Assembly (NCBI GenBank): GCA_949130485.1 | Contig: OX422193.1 | Span: 3,536,371-3,600,370 of the forward strand | From: Agelas oroides | Taxonomy: Eukaryota; Porifera; Demospongiae; Agelasida; Agelasidae | DNA length: 64,000 nt | Reading direction: 5' to 3' | Shown: in pieces, positions 1-10,756 of the stretch | Layout of the letters: the number at the start of each line of letters is the position of its first letter | Position numbering within the stretch: position 1 is the stretch's first letter | The notes under the pieces: model-generated | Told to the model about the DNA's origin: nothing | What the model saw: the letters and a program-made list of their open reading frames with translations, nothing else | Database searches by the model: none | Made by a program: the position numbers and the translations under genes

Positions 1-35
1 AATGGGAACTAGCTACCAGATTTATTTTAACTCAC

Positions 36-3000
36 CTTTAGCTTTAAAAAGCCATCCTTGGTGAGAAAAGGTGGAGAGAGCACTGGGTTAGAGTCAGGAT
101 GGAAGCCTCTCTGGCCTCTTAGGAACCAGCTGAGTTGGAAGTTGTCCCAGATGGGGACAGTCTGGCACACCTGAGAGAACCTCCTCCAGAAGAAGGTGAT
201 ATTTGGGGGATCCACTTGCTTGAGATGTGATTCATTCAAATTCAATGACTGGAGTACTCCTCTTAGAAATGTGCTGTAATATTTCATTATGATTCAATAA
301 AGAGACTACAAAGTCTATCTAATTAACGTCCCAAAAATGCAGAAAACTTTGTGTATTGTTGATCACATTGCCAGAGAAAGGAATAAATCTAGTCTGAGTG
401 CTCTTTTGCGCTATCTCACCGATATACCTAAGAATGCTCGCTTAATAGTAGGCATAACATTGTGTGTTTTCTTACACCTGTATACAACTATGCTCGTACT
501 GCATGGTGATTGCAGTGATTAAGCAACCATGCATGTGGGCTTACTGCAGACTTTATAGCAACTTCTTTCACACACTATTTAGAGAGTCTATGCTTGAGAG
601 CTATGATGTTTACCGACATGCTACGTATATTGCATACTAACTCATTGTCATGGGAAGCGGTCTGGCTGGTCAAGTTTTCGCCAGGCCATGAAACTTGCAG
701 ATTAAATTATGCACAATGGATGTGGAAATGTTGTTTCCTTTGGACAAAAAATAATGTTGCATCAGGAAGGTGTGTTTTGGTTTACTCAGTGGCAATACCT
801 TCAACACAACAAAGTCAAAGATGTAACATATTTCCTAATGCAGCTAGATATAAGCTGTGATTATCTCAAGCTGGTTGCAGTCAAGCTGAGGAGACAGTGC
901 CAGGTTATGAGAAGCCTATTTTGGTACTAATTGCATAAGCAACCTGAGCCCACATCATACCTTACAACTGACAACCCACAAAACATCTGTGAGGGAATCG
1001 CTACAACCACAAGATGATACTTTTGATAAAAGCTGGTGACCCTCTCGCAGATGTTCAGTGTTCATATCTGCAAGATCATGGTTGTAAGATAGTCTGGGAA
1101 AGCTTCCTTTCCAGTTGTCTTATGTAATCAGCAAAATATGTAGTAGATAACCACTGTCTCTTTGGCTTGTCTGCAACCAGGGCAACCACTCTGTGGTTAA
1201 AACAACCAATTCGTTTTGCAGTGATATATATATACATAGCATCTCAACATGCATGGACGTGCACCAAATCATAATCTGCTTACTAACACTGCAAAAACAC
1301 TAGTCTTGGGTTACTTCAACCGCATTTTTAGGTTGTCTCAGTTGCATCAGTGTGACCAAGGAATGCTACCATACAGGCTTTCTTGAAAGTTCATTTTCAT
1401 TAGCTAGTCTCTTGACCTATTTGGCAACATTCCTGGTATTTCTACCACAACCATCCAGCCAAAGAACTCTCCAGGGGCAGATGATTGTGTAACAGTGGCG
1501 TAGCCAGAGTTCAGCGATTACCGGGGCACTTGGTGGGCGTGGCCACGTGCTATCACAAGGTGAACTTTGACCCTGGCTTTGAGACAGCGTAACTTGCACC
1601 TGGGGCTCATATTTGTTGCTTAAGTTGATGGGCAAAGAAGCTAAAAAATCATAGATAAGCGGCATTGGCAGCTTTATTCTACATGACATAATTCTATATA
1701 TAGCAATGCTGTTGCGGTTCAGGTAAGTTGACCTCGCATGATTTACCAGGGCACTCAGAAATTCACCAGGGCCTGGGCCCGTATGGGCCCGGGTGTAGAT
1801 ACGCCACTGTTGTGTAACATCAAAGAAACAACCTCACCATGCAGTGATGCTGATTTATAGGTTTTCTGAAAGGAGATACTAATTTAACAAAAGAGGGAAG
1901 TTTCTCAACTACACTCTGTTCAAATTGTAAGCACTCCTTGAACTTTATGTGTCACACACACAAAAGGAATGGAGCTGAGGTGACCAAAACATGGTTGAAG
2001 TAACCTAAACCTTTCTACGGTGAACAACTGCTATGACCCCCAAACAGTCTTGGAAGAGATCTCTGAACACTCAACCTACGTACCTGGAGAAGCATGTTTC
2101 ACCCCCCTCATACAATTAGTCTCGTGCCCAGACCCCACCCAGCTCACGCGAGGAAAAGGGGTCTGGTGTTACAAGTCCAAATCCTTGGGCTAGCTCCAGA
2201 AGCGTGGAGTGGCCAATCTGAGAGGCGTTTATTTGAATAATGCGGAAGCGAGAACAAGTACTTCAATGGGTCGCGTAAGGTGCCGGGTGAAAGCCGCACG
2301 CGTCGTCATACATCATCATTAATTTTGTACTAAAATTTTTTCATTTGAAATGATTTTATCTCAAGAGAAAGGGTTGCACAAAAGGACGGAACATCCTCTG
2401 TCAACGTGCACACACCGTGCCATGCCCTCTGCATACTTAGACCTTGAGAGCTTGTCTGCTTGATCAACGTCAAGGATGAAAAGGACGCCATATCTCAGGT
2501 GATCTTTAACAACAAGGAATCCAACCAATAGCTGTGTGATTTCAGTGAACTGTATCCAGGTGAGCAAGAATGGGAAGCATTTGCCACAGTTCTGTTGTCT
2601 CCACCACAATCTGCCAGAGACAAATGATGATGCAAATATAGACTTTTCTAGCCAGCACGACGTTTCAGCAACCTGGAAACTTTCAGAGAAAATAGACCCA
2701 GAAGGAGTGAACTCAACCTACACAACAAACTACCCAATGCAGTACAGTGAGACCTGAGAGCCATGCTTAGTAGCAGAAAGACCGAGGGTTCGTGCTCAAG
2801 TCTTTGAAGCAGTTAGCTATTGTGACCTTGCACAGAACTTGGAAAGAGTGCAGTTCTTGATTTCAAAGGACCTCGATAAACTGAAGTTGTGATGGATATT
2901 CCATTGTTTAGTCTCGCAGGCCCGACCCACTTCTGCAAAAGAAGGGAAGGGTCTGGTGAATGTCCCACCGGAATGCAATTAGCTGGATGATGTAACCAGA

Positions 3001-6000
3001 TTTTAAATAATGCACTCTTGAATTACCTGTTGCGGAGTAAGCACACTCCCCGAGAAGTATAGTCAAAGTGTTTTTACAGCTTCTGCAGTAGCGAATGATG
3101 CCCTAGCTCTCCTTCGCCGTTTTCAAGACTGCTATTGCTACTCAAACAGTGATGTAATGCGTCATGTGACAAAATACTGCAATGTGATTGTACTGCACTG
3201 TACTGTGCGGCGGGACACGGCTTGTATACACAGTTCACCAGACCCTTCCCTTCTCTTGCGGAAGTGGGTTGGGCTTGCAAGACTACCCATCGTTCACAAG
3301 GAGAGGTGCAACTCCTTGTTTTTATTTTAGTTTTGTAGGTCATTGTTTCTTACCGCCCATTCTTTTCTACCTGCATCAATTGTTTATCATTTGGTCATTT
3401 AGTGCATGCTTAGAACTACATTTGTGACCTTTGACCCCCCAAAAGGTGACCTACATGCATGTCCGTTGTTTTGGGCTGAGAGCTGACGACCAAAGAAATG
3501 TCAAATGTAAGAAGTTGCTGTTTGTTTACTATGCCTCATCCAAGTGTATAAATGACAGTCAGTATTGTACATTATTTACACAGGAATGACATTGTAATTG
3601 AAAGTCTTCAATTCTTGGCCAACCCACATCTAGTTTTCTGCTTAGGGATGAGAAACAATGAATTGATTTGGAAGAGGCTAACATGCAATTTTTTGTGTAC
3701 ACAATCACCGTTATGGTTTATCAATTTTTGTTGTAAACAACATGACATTACACTGAATAATTTAATAATGATATAAAAGTGATGACATAAAATTTGCTGG
3801 TTTACATGGGAGCTTACATGGGAGTTTCTATCGATCACCACGATCCTACCAAATGGGCTTTCAAATGGTGTGTGGTGGTAGTTTTTCACACATTGCCAGT
3901 GAGTTAGAGGATGTTGGTTGATCCAGTTTTTTCATTAGGGCTGTGTCATGACTATCTCAACACCATTGTCAGTAGCCACAAAACTTCTCTTTTTTCTATG
4001 ACATCATGGGTTGAAGTTGGAAGTCCTAACAAAGATCACATGAATCATTGTATCTCTGTTGTTGTTTCAAATTACAGCCAATGCTGACATCTTTGTGCCC
4101 TCATTGACTGCACATACCACTCAATGTCTTGCCTCAACCCCCCACAAATAAAAAAGGCATTTCATTTTTAAGAAATCTGCATCTTTTCTGCTACCAAACA
4201 CAGCTCTTGGGTCTCAAATGTGCTGCAATTGGTAGCATGCTGTGTAGGTTCAGTTCACTCCTTCTGGGTCCAGTTTCTCTGAGAGTTTCCAGGTTGCTGA
4301 AACGTCGTGCCGGCTAGAAAAGAGTATATTTGCCTCATCATCATTATTTGTCCCTGGCAGATAATTTGTGTGGTGGAGACAACAGAACTGTGTCAAGTGC
4401 TTCCCATTCTTGCTCACCTGGGTACAGTTCACTGAAATCACACAGCAATTGGTTGAATTCTTTGTTGTTAAAGATCACCTGAGGGATGGTGTCCTTTTCA
4501 TCCTTGACATTGATGAAGCTCTCAAAACTGACAAAGGTCTAAGTATGCAGAGGGCGTGGCACGGCGCGTGCACATTGACAGAGGATGTTCCGACCTATTT
4601 AGTACAAAATTAATGATGAAGTAATGATGATGCATGCGGCTTTCACCCGGCACCTTCCGAGACCCTACTTCAATTGTACCGCTCAAAGTGATGTTATGAA
4701 ATTCATTGTCCAACACTGATCAATTTGTAATTCTACACTAACAATTACAAGGCTTCAACACTTCAGCAAGCCCAAGGATTTGGGCTTGTGACACCAGACC
4801 CTTTCCTCGTGAGAGGGTTGGGTCTGGGCACAAGACTATCATACAATGTGAAGAAAGACCCTATGCTTCACTTAATATCCTGCTGCATTTATTCTAACTC
4901 CAGAGAATGTATACCTGTTCAGTTAGGAGTAGGCACATTTAGCTGTTACCATACAGGTGTAAAGAGTTAATTTTCCTGGTTAAAATAAACTAAAATTACA
5001 GATTGTAATTGCTCAAAATTTGATGATTGACATTACTATGGTAGTGGTGGGAATCCTGAGGACTTGTCAAAGTAAAACTAACCAGCATACCTTAGTGCTT
5101 CCTCGATTTTGTCTAGTGGCAGTTGCTGAAATGTGTGGTTCTGCTCATCCAGAGATTTTGCTGCAAAGAACTTATCAATCATGTCATTGCTGACCACCCT
5201 TGTGAGGTATTCAGTTCGGAAGGTGGCGAGTGACTTCTCCATTCGTCCAACTACACTCAGACCATGCTGCAGTACATCTGGAATGGAGTCCCAGTACTCC
5301 TGCAAGCACAACCGTGATATCATATTCAAAGAAGAAAAGATTTTGTATTAATCATGCACTACCTGGACGTAATCTGGTAGGTGTGGTTTCAGTAGTTGGT
5401 ATATTGGTAACCTGAAACAGAAGTACATTTGCAGTAGGTCACATGATCACTGGAATCAGATATCAGACTTGAAGATTTATGCTGTTAAATTTTGTTTTAT
5501 TGTTTCACAAATTAGTTTGAAAAATACTACTTTGACATTACTATACATTGACATTATCACATTACACTGCAGAATCTTCATATATGGGGAAATCTTCATC
5601 TCAAACACAAATATTAGTCAAGCCATGGTATGCAACTCACCTTTGATTGAAGGAGTCTTCTGTTTCTCCCAAAAGAAGCAAGTATTGGTCATAGTTAAGA
5701 TGTTTGATTGCAGCAAGCTTTAGTTCGAGAACTGCACTTTGTGATGGATTGAAGTCAACTGCAACTGAAGGTAATAGCTACCGATCACATGATATTATGA
5801 GTACACTGTAATAATACATTAATATCAGTAGTTTACATAATTATTGCCCTAGTGAGTTGAACGGCGGAATTTCTCTGATATATATAATTATATATATGTA
5901 CTGTACGTCGTACGTCCACTGCACGCGTACATGCACCGCGTACGGACACTATGCGGGTGATCTAATTGGGACTTACATAATAACAATGAACTGCAAAAAC

Positions 6001-7642
6001 AAGTTGGTTGTTTTAACCTCTGAGTGTTTACCATGGTTGCAGACAAGCTGAAGGGACAGTGGTTATATTAGGTATGGAAGACTCTTTGCATAAGGCAACT
6101 CAATAGGCAGCTGCCCTGTTGATGTTACAACCACAATACACTGACAACCCTCAGAACATCTGTGGAGTCATTACAAATGCGCTGCAGTAAGGAACTTTCA
6201 TGTATTGTGGTTGTAAGATAAACAGGGAGGCTACCGTTTGGGCTGCCTTATGCAATTACTCTTCAATACCAAAGTAAAGCTCTCATAACCACTGTTTCTT
6301 CAGTTTGTCTGCAACCAGGGTAACCACTCTAATGCACAGGCATGTTGTCTACCATGCAGAAGCCAATACTGTGGCATTCACAGGACTTTACTGTAACTGT
6401 CTTTATCTTAAGTACAAAATGAAGAACACTTGCATTTCAGTTTTAGTAGCTATAGATAGACGAAAAAGACTATGGTGATGCATTTGGAAGCAAATTGTGC
6501 ATTGCAGGATAATGTGTACCGATCTTCTTGGGTTCATCCAGCAGTAGGTTGAGCACATTGTCTCCACCGCTAGAGGAGAATGGAAAGAGAATACATAAAA
6601 TTATATTGGAAACTCACTAACAACTATATGCAAAGGTAGTTCTTAACAGGATCTCCTACTAGCCTCATTTCCAAGGCTTCCTATATCCAGTAGTATTTGC
6701 AGCTGTATATGTACATCTTGTTCCCATATACTTGCAGTACCTCTAGTGATGCTTATAGTAATAAAGCAAGGTTACATTGAGCTGACAAACGTGACATAAT
6801 CATTACCAAAGGTGCATGAAGTCAACGGCGACTTGTCATATCTGAAACTGCTTTTGCTTCCACACACACAACACTGTAGCACTCAAAAGTCTATCAGGCA
6901 AGACTACTCCCATGCAAGACAAATCTAACCTCGTCAGCAGAATTTGAGGGACGTGCAGGAGAGCGTGGGGACAAGGCTAGTTGATTAGTTGAGGACTGAG
7001 CTATCAAAAACGGGCCATACTTGGAACTCGTGCCACACAACAAACACTTCCAAATGGACCAACATCCACTACAACAGTATTGTATGTAGATTCTGTACCT
7101 CCACAGAGAGAAAGAGCTTGCCCCGAACTCCTTTGGATTTATGAGAGCGTTCAGTAGAACACTTAGGCGTTAGCGTTGTTAGTTCGTTGCAAGCATACAA
7201 GGACATAGGGGGTTAAAAATAACGACTTATGAATAATTGTTAGCAACATTCTGTCCCCACTTTACGAGACACTAACTTTTAATTGAGCGGAAATGAAAAC
7301 GCTTTGACACGGCATGTGCAATTAATTTCGCAAGGTATATGGCTTTCAGTGGCTTTCAGTGGCTTCTCAGTTGGCTTCTACATAAATGAAGAGGTTATCT
7401 GTTACCAACTGTTTTCCAAGCTCAAAGTTTGTAACAGATAACCTTCTCTTCATCAAGGTGTGGCTACTGGTATTGACCCACCTAGTAATACATAGCACAA
7501 TATCCCCGGGCTGTGAATGGAGACCTTGGGAAAGAAGGCGATGATCCTCCCACACTCTGGAGTAGTGAATCGCCGACGCATCTAGCTCCTTTGCGGGTTT
7601 AGCAGCATAACTTTCCATTCTCTTAGCAACTGATGCCCCCAT
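36..7642 (-). CDS. BtaA-like (DUF3419) 3-amino-3-carboxypropyl transferase, 5' six exons, runs off left edge
   Basis: Exons, read from the minus strand: 7642-7482, 6569-6520, 5764-5641, 5411-5363, 5299-5091 and 273-36. All junctions are GT-AG and the phases agree, giving 277 residues before the gene leaves the window. The family (BtaA; BTA1 N-half in fungi and algae) moves the aminocarboxypropyl group of S-adenosylmethionine to diacylglycerol, the first step of betaine-lipid (DGTS) synthesis, at membranes. Visible family marks are [12 protein letters not shown] (about 26-37), the SAM-binding stretch [14 protein letters not shown] (about 51-64), VAVDFNPSQ followed by LELKLAAI (71-89), and the later FFWRR...[11 protein letters not shown] and PPFL blocks in exon 6. 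The ATG at 7642 gives the family's usual short N-terminal lead. Intron 5 (5090-274) is 4.8 kb and swollen by nested transposons. The C-terminal third and any BtaB-like half lie outside the window. Family assignment is firm; the substrate is inferred. Confidence 0.83.
277..864. other. intron 5 stretch, nothing recognised
   Basis: AT-rich intron sequence of the BtaA-like gene. I see no exon, TIR pair or known repeat. Short open frames on the plus strand lack any family signature. Confidence 0.5.
865..1195. mobile_element. Foldback MITE, GTTGCAGACAAGCTGAAG family, copy 1
   Basis: The left part reads CTGGTTGCAGTCAAGCTG and the right end GCTTGTCTGCAACCAGGGC, so the ends are inverted repeats. The centre shares ACAACCCACAAAACATCTGTG-like text with two other copies (about 6015-6335 and 46526-46740). 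No coding capacity. Exact edges and target duplication were not resolved. It lies in intron 5 of the BtaA-like gene. Confidence 0.55.
1196..1492. other. intron stretch, nothing recognised
   Basis: Intron 5 sequence with a short AT run near 1226-1238. No feature seen. Confidence 0.4.
1493..1809. mobile_element. hAT-type MITE with 8-bp target duplication
   Basis: Begins CAGTGGCGTAGCC and ends GATACGCCACTG, so the termini are inverted. It is flanked by the 8-bp direct repeat TTGTGTAA (1485-1492 and 1810-1817). CAGTGGCG-type ends plus an 8-bp duplication are hAT hallmarks. It is 317 bp and non-coding. A second element with a CAGTGGCGGATC end starts at 63771. Confidence 0.75.
1810..2116. other. 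intron stretch, nothing recognised
   Basis: Between two transposon insertions in intron 5. I see no repeat ends or exon here. Confidence 0.4.
2268..4665. mobile_element. Mutator-like foldback element 1 (long TIRs, 9-bp TSD)
   Basis: Starts GGGTCGCGTAAGGTGCC and ends GGCACCTTCCGAGACCC, flanked by TACTTCAAT at 2259-2267 and 4666-4674. The terminal inverted repeats are long, about 2268-2740 and 4240-4665. Each arm can encode a similar peptide of about 80 residues beginning MWWRQQNC, read inward from 2609 on the minus strand and from 4368 on the plus strand. I do not recognise it. No transposase is seen, so the element is non-autonomous. A further MITE sits inside at 2909-3285. Confidence 0.75.
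2909..3285. mobile_element. Foldback MITE nested in Mutator-like element 1
   Basis: The left end TAGTCTCGCAGGCCCGAC pairs with the right end GTTGGGCTTGCAAGACTA; the inverted arms are about 55 bp. The flanks TCCATTGTT and CCCATCGTT look like an eroded 9-bp duplication (7 of 9). It is the third layer of the nest. Non-coding. Confidence 0.65.
6015..6335. mobile_element. Foldback MITE, GTTGCAGACAAGCTGAAG family, copy 2
   Basis: The left arm contains CATGGTTGCAGACAAGCTGA and the right arm TCAGTTTGTCTGCAACCAGG. The internal ACAACCACAATACACTGACA is also shared with the other copies. It lies in intron 2 of the BtaA-like gene. Edges are approximate. Confidence 0.6.
6570..7481. other. intron 1 of the BtaA-like gene
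   Basis: Ordinary intron sequence between exon 1 and exon 2. No repeat with defined ends seen. Confidence 0.5.
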
Positions 7643-7695
7643 GGCTATTGCTCAGGGGAGTACGCAATAACGGAATAACGGAATAACTTTTTTTA

Positions 7696-8586
7696 CAGTC
7701 GATTGCGGTTCCGTTCAAAAATTCCGTCATGTGTGTTTTGCGTAAGTTTGCGTAATTTGCGTAAGTTTGCGTAATTTGCGTAAGTTTGCGTAATTTGCGT
7801 ACGTTTGCGTACGCACGCGTAGCGGCGGGAAGTTTGAACAGTACAGAGTCAGTTATGTCAGCTGAACCAGGAAGAAAGACAGCCTATTCCAACGACCTGA
7901 GCTGGCGCATTGTGTATCAGAGAATAGCAATGAACCTGCCATTCGTGAAAATAGCGCAAAACTTAAACATAGCGGTAAGTACGGTGCACCGTATATATCG
8001 ATTGTTTGAAGAGAGTGGAACTGTGGACCCTCTGTCTCCACGGAAAAGGTTGGATTACAGGAGACTTGATCTACGCAGTGAATTGCATGTTGTTGGAGTT
8101 ATTTTGGAGAACCCATCAATGTACCTAGGGGAGTTATGTTTGGAGGTTATGCAGGTGTTTGGCATCCCAAGCACTGTGTGCAGGACACTGAAAAGATATG
8201 GACTCACGAGGAAGAAGATTTGTCAAGTTGCATTGCAGCGATCTAGCGAACTCAGAGGAAGTTTTATGGCTTAGTGCTTTTTATTAAAGAGAGAGATGTT
8301 AGTGTGGGTTGATGAAACCGGCTCAGATTCTCGTGACAATACTCGAAGATATGGTTATGCATTACCAGCCTCAATCCGAAGTTGAACTAAAGCTGTGATA
8401 CACTCGTGAGCCAGCACCTTTCACTGTACGTGTAGAATGACAGTGCAAATACTATGCCGCCTTTAGGCAGTTCACGTGCAAATATGTACATACCGTAAAT
8501 GTGTTATTTTGCGTACGTTACGCGAGTCACGGCCGGTTACGGACGTACGGATTCACGGAAATTTCGAACGCAGCCGCAATCGACTG
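7696..8586 (+). mobile_element. Tc1/IS630-like DNA transposon, internally deleted
   Basis: The ends CAGTCGATTGCGGTTCCG and CAGCCGCAATCGACTG form terminal inverted repeats flanked by TA (7694-7695, 8587-8588). Total length is 891 bp, against about 1.3 kb or more for a full element. Subterminal direct repeats of GCGTAAGTTTGCGTAATTT run from about 7739 to 7815. It sits 53 bp upstream of the BtaA-like ATG at 7642. Confidence 0.82.
7855..8385 (+). pseudogene. Tc1/IS630-type transposase remnant
   Basis: Reading begins near MSAEPGRKTAYSNDLSWR (7855). It gives an N-terminal helix-turn-helix region (LSWRIVYQRIAMNLPF..IAQNLNIAVSTVHRIYRLF, about residues 15-50) and a GTVDP linker. The frame stops at 8274. 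A frame change near 8280 continues into LVWVDETGSDSRDN, RRYGYALP, the first Asp block of the DDE domain. The rest of the catalytic core is missing, so the copy is dead. HTH plus DETG block plus TA duplication fit the IS630/Tc1/mariner superfamily. Confidence 0.75.
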
Positions 8587-10756
8587 TAAAACCCTTTAGG
8601 GCCGATGGCACCAAAAGGTGCGCGACTGACATTGTACAGTTTTGTGGCTTCTCACTTTGCAATGCCATTCCCAAGGGAACTGACACTGTTGCTGGCAGTT
8701 TGTTGGTTGTCAACCTCTCTGGAATTGTAATAATAAAGGCGGGCTAGGGTGCTGAGCGTCGCAGCAAGCAGCTGTTTTGTTTGGCAACGACAAGTCTGCT
8801 AGCGTGAATAGCGCTCGAACAGTACAACTTATCGTGCCTTCGTTTTATGCTTACCTGGAATAACGCTTCCGTTGCGAGTTACTATGGACCCCTCCTCTTC
8901 AGCAGTGAAGAAAGTAGCGGAGAACGAGAAGTTTTGCAAAGATCCAACGCTGTGGCTCAGGTCGTCTCTCATGGTGTATGTTGAGTGTGTGTACTGGATT
9001 GTATTACAAATTCATAAATTCAATGTCACTTATCAATTTGTGATGAATTTACCTCACTGCTACCTTGGCGAACGCTCCGCCCCCTGAACCCCGCCCCTTC
9101 CTGCCTTGAATAACAATCATTGCAAATAACAGTCGGGGCATACCCCCAAGTTAGTTTGGTTCCCAGACTCTTCCTACAGGAAGGGTCTAGGAACCAAACT
9201 ACCCCCGAGGCTCGTGAAAGCTGTAACAATAGGTAACTATTGCTGCAGGGCATAGTAAAAATGGCTAAACACATTTTCAGCGAGTTTCTCAGCTGACATT
9301 GCACGTTCAGAACATTTTAAAGATGTGAAAAAGCTTTGAACTTTGCCAACACGCAGCACGTGCAATTGCCATCCAGCAAGGTAGCTCTGTTACTGTTGTG
9401 TTGTATATAGAGGAACTATGAACATTGGGCAGACCCTCAACAGTTTCCCTATAGGCAGAACTAAGGATAGCCATGATCCTTAGCCTATGTAAAGGTTTAT
9501 GTAACTATAAGTATTGAAGTTAGCATCAATGCCAGATGGATGACCTACCAGGGTGATGAAATTTGGCGGATTTTAATCTGGCGGTTTCTCTACAAGCCAG
9601 TGTGACATCATCTGCATGCTTCAAAACTACCAAAAACCTTGGTGAATTGAATTTAATTTGGTGGTTTACTTGTCTAACCGCCAATCCGCCAAATTTGATT
9701 CTCAGCCAAATTTTCTGGCCATACAAGCACTGCATTTGCCGAGTTACAACCTGCATATGCACAGGATGCCCTATGTTCCCAGACCCTCAGTAAGCCCCCT
9801 TGGTAGTGTGCACCATATGTGGGTCTGGGAATGGAGACTATGTTGATTCATGCCCATATCACAGGGAAAAGTGTATGAACTGGTGATTTACATTTCAAGG
9901 TCACCCTATAGACTCTAGCTTGTGGAATGAGTTTCTGGTGTTTGTACAGAAGCAAAGTGCTTTCATATATAAGCTTGCATTCGAGAGGTAGCTGCTAGTA
10001 GAAACTTGTGGAGCTGTGTGTTTGCAGGCAGTCTGGTTTTTAACAAAAATGTGTCCATCCTATGTTGTAAATTCAGTCTAATACATGTCATGGTAGCTGT
10101 ATTTATTTATTTATCATATCACCCAGTTGTATAAGTATGTCACTTAAAAATCTGCCATGTACATGTACTGTGATGGCCCTTACGGGTTCAACTATTCCAA
10201 TTAAATCATTACATATTTTGCTGACCAGATGTGGTGTGTGAATGTGGAATGCAGTACATGACTTTCCCTGCAGGGCTACAACTGACAGCAGGCAAAGTTA
10301 CATGCATCATTAAAAAGCTTGGTCATTGTGTCCATGCATAATCTAATATTGAAATAAACAAGCAAATAATGGCAAAAGTAGTGACAAAGGAGCTGAAGTG
10401 GTTTCTAACTCAACAAAGTACTGGTAATGCAGCCACATGTACATTCAATGGACACTCTGCATGGAGGAAATAGCTGGCTGAGATCTCCAGACCTAAACAG
10501 CATCATTATTATTTTAAAATCCACAACTTTCCATATCACATAATGTTTATCGTGCGAGCTACTGCAGATGTATATTAACATTCTTGAGCTGTTCACACTA
10601 AACCTAACCTGTTTTACTGTATGGCTTTGCTGAATACCACATACTGTTTACATAGCTGTGGTTTTGCATGTGTTGTGCACTCAGCTGAAGGTCACCCTAA
10701 GTACTATAGTGGAAGCATTTAATACTGGTAATGTAAAACAACAAAGTTAAGATTCT
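8587..10756. other. intergenic stretch with small MITEs
   Basis: Holds a 55-bp hairpin (about 9151-9205, TAGTTTGGTTCCCAGA ends) and a MITE at about 9557-9716 whose arms carry AAATTTGGCGGATT and its complement. 9775-9842 has a weak hairpin with GGTCTGGGAA ends. A possible first exon, MDPSSSAVKKVAENEKF from 8884 to about 8973 with a GTGTAT donor, cannot be confirmed because no downstream exon is recognised. Nothing else seen. Confidence 0.4.

Larger units (their letters stand above)
2117..4838. mobile_element. TAGTCTCG-type MITE split by a Mutator-like element
   Basis: The outer ends are inverted: TAGTCTCGTGCCCAGACC at the left and GGTCTGGGCACAAGACTA at the right. It is flanked by the 9-bp duplication TCATACAAT (2108-2116 and 4839-4847). 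Its own sequence is only 2117-2267 and 4675-4838 (about 315 bp, apart from the target duplication); the rest is a later insertion. The 9-bp duplication points to the Mutator superfamily. Confidence 0.75.
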
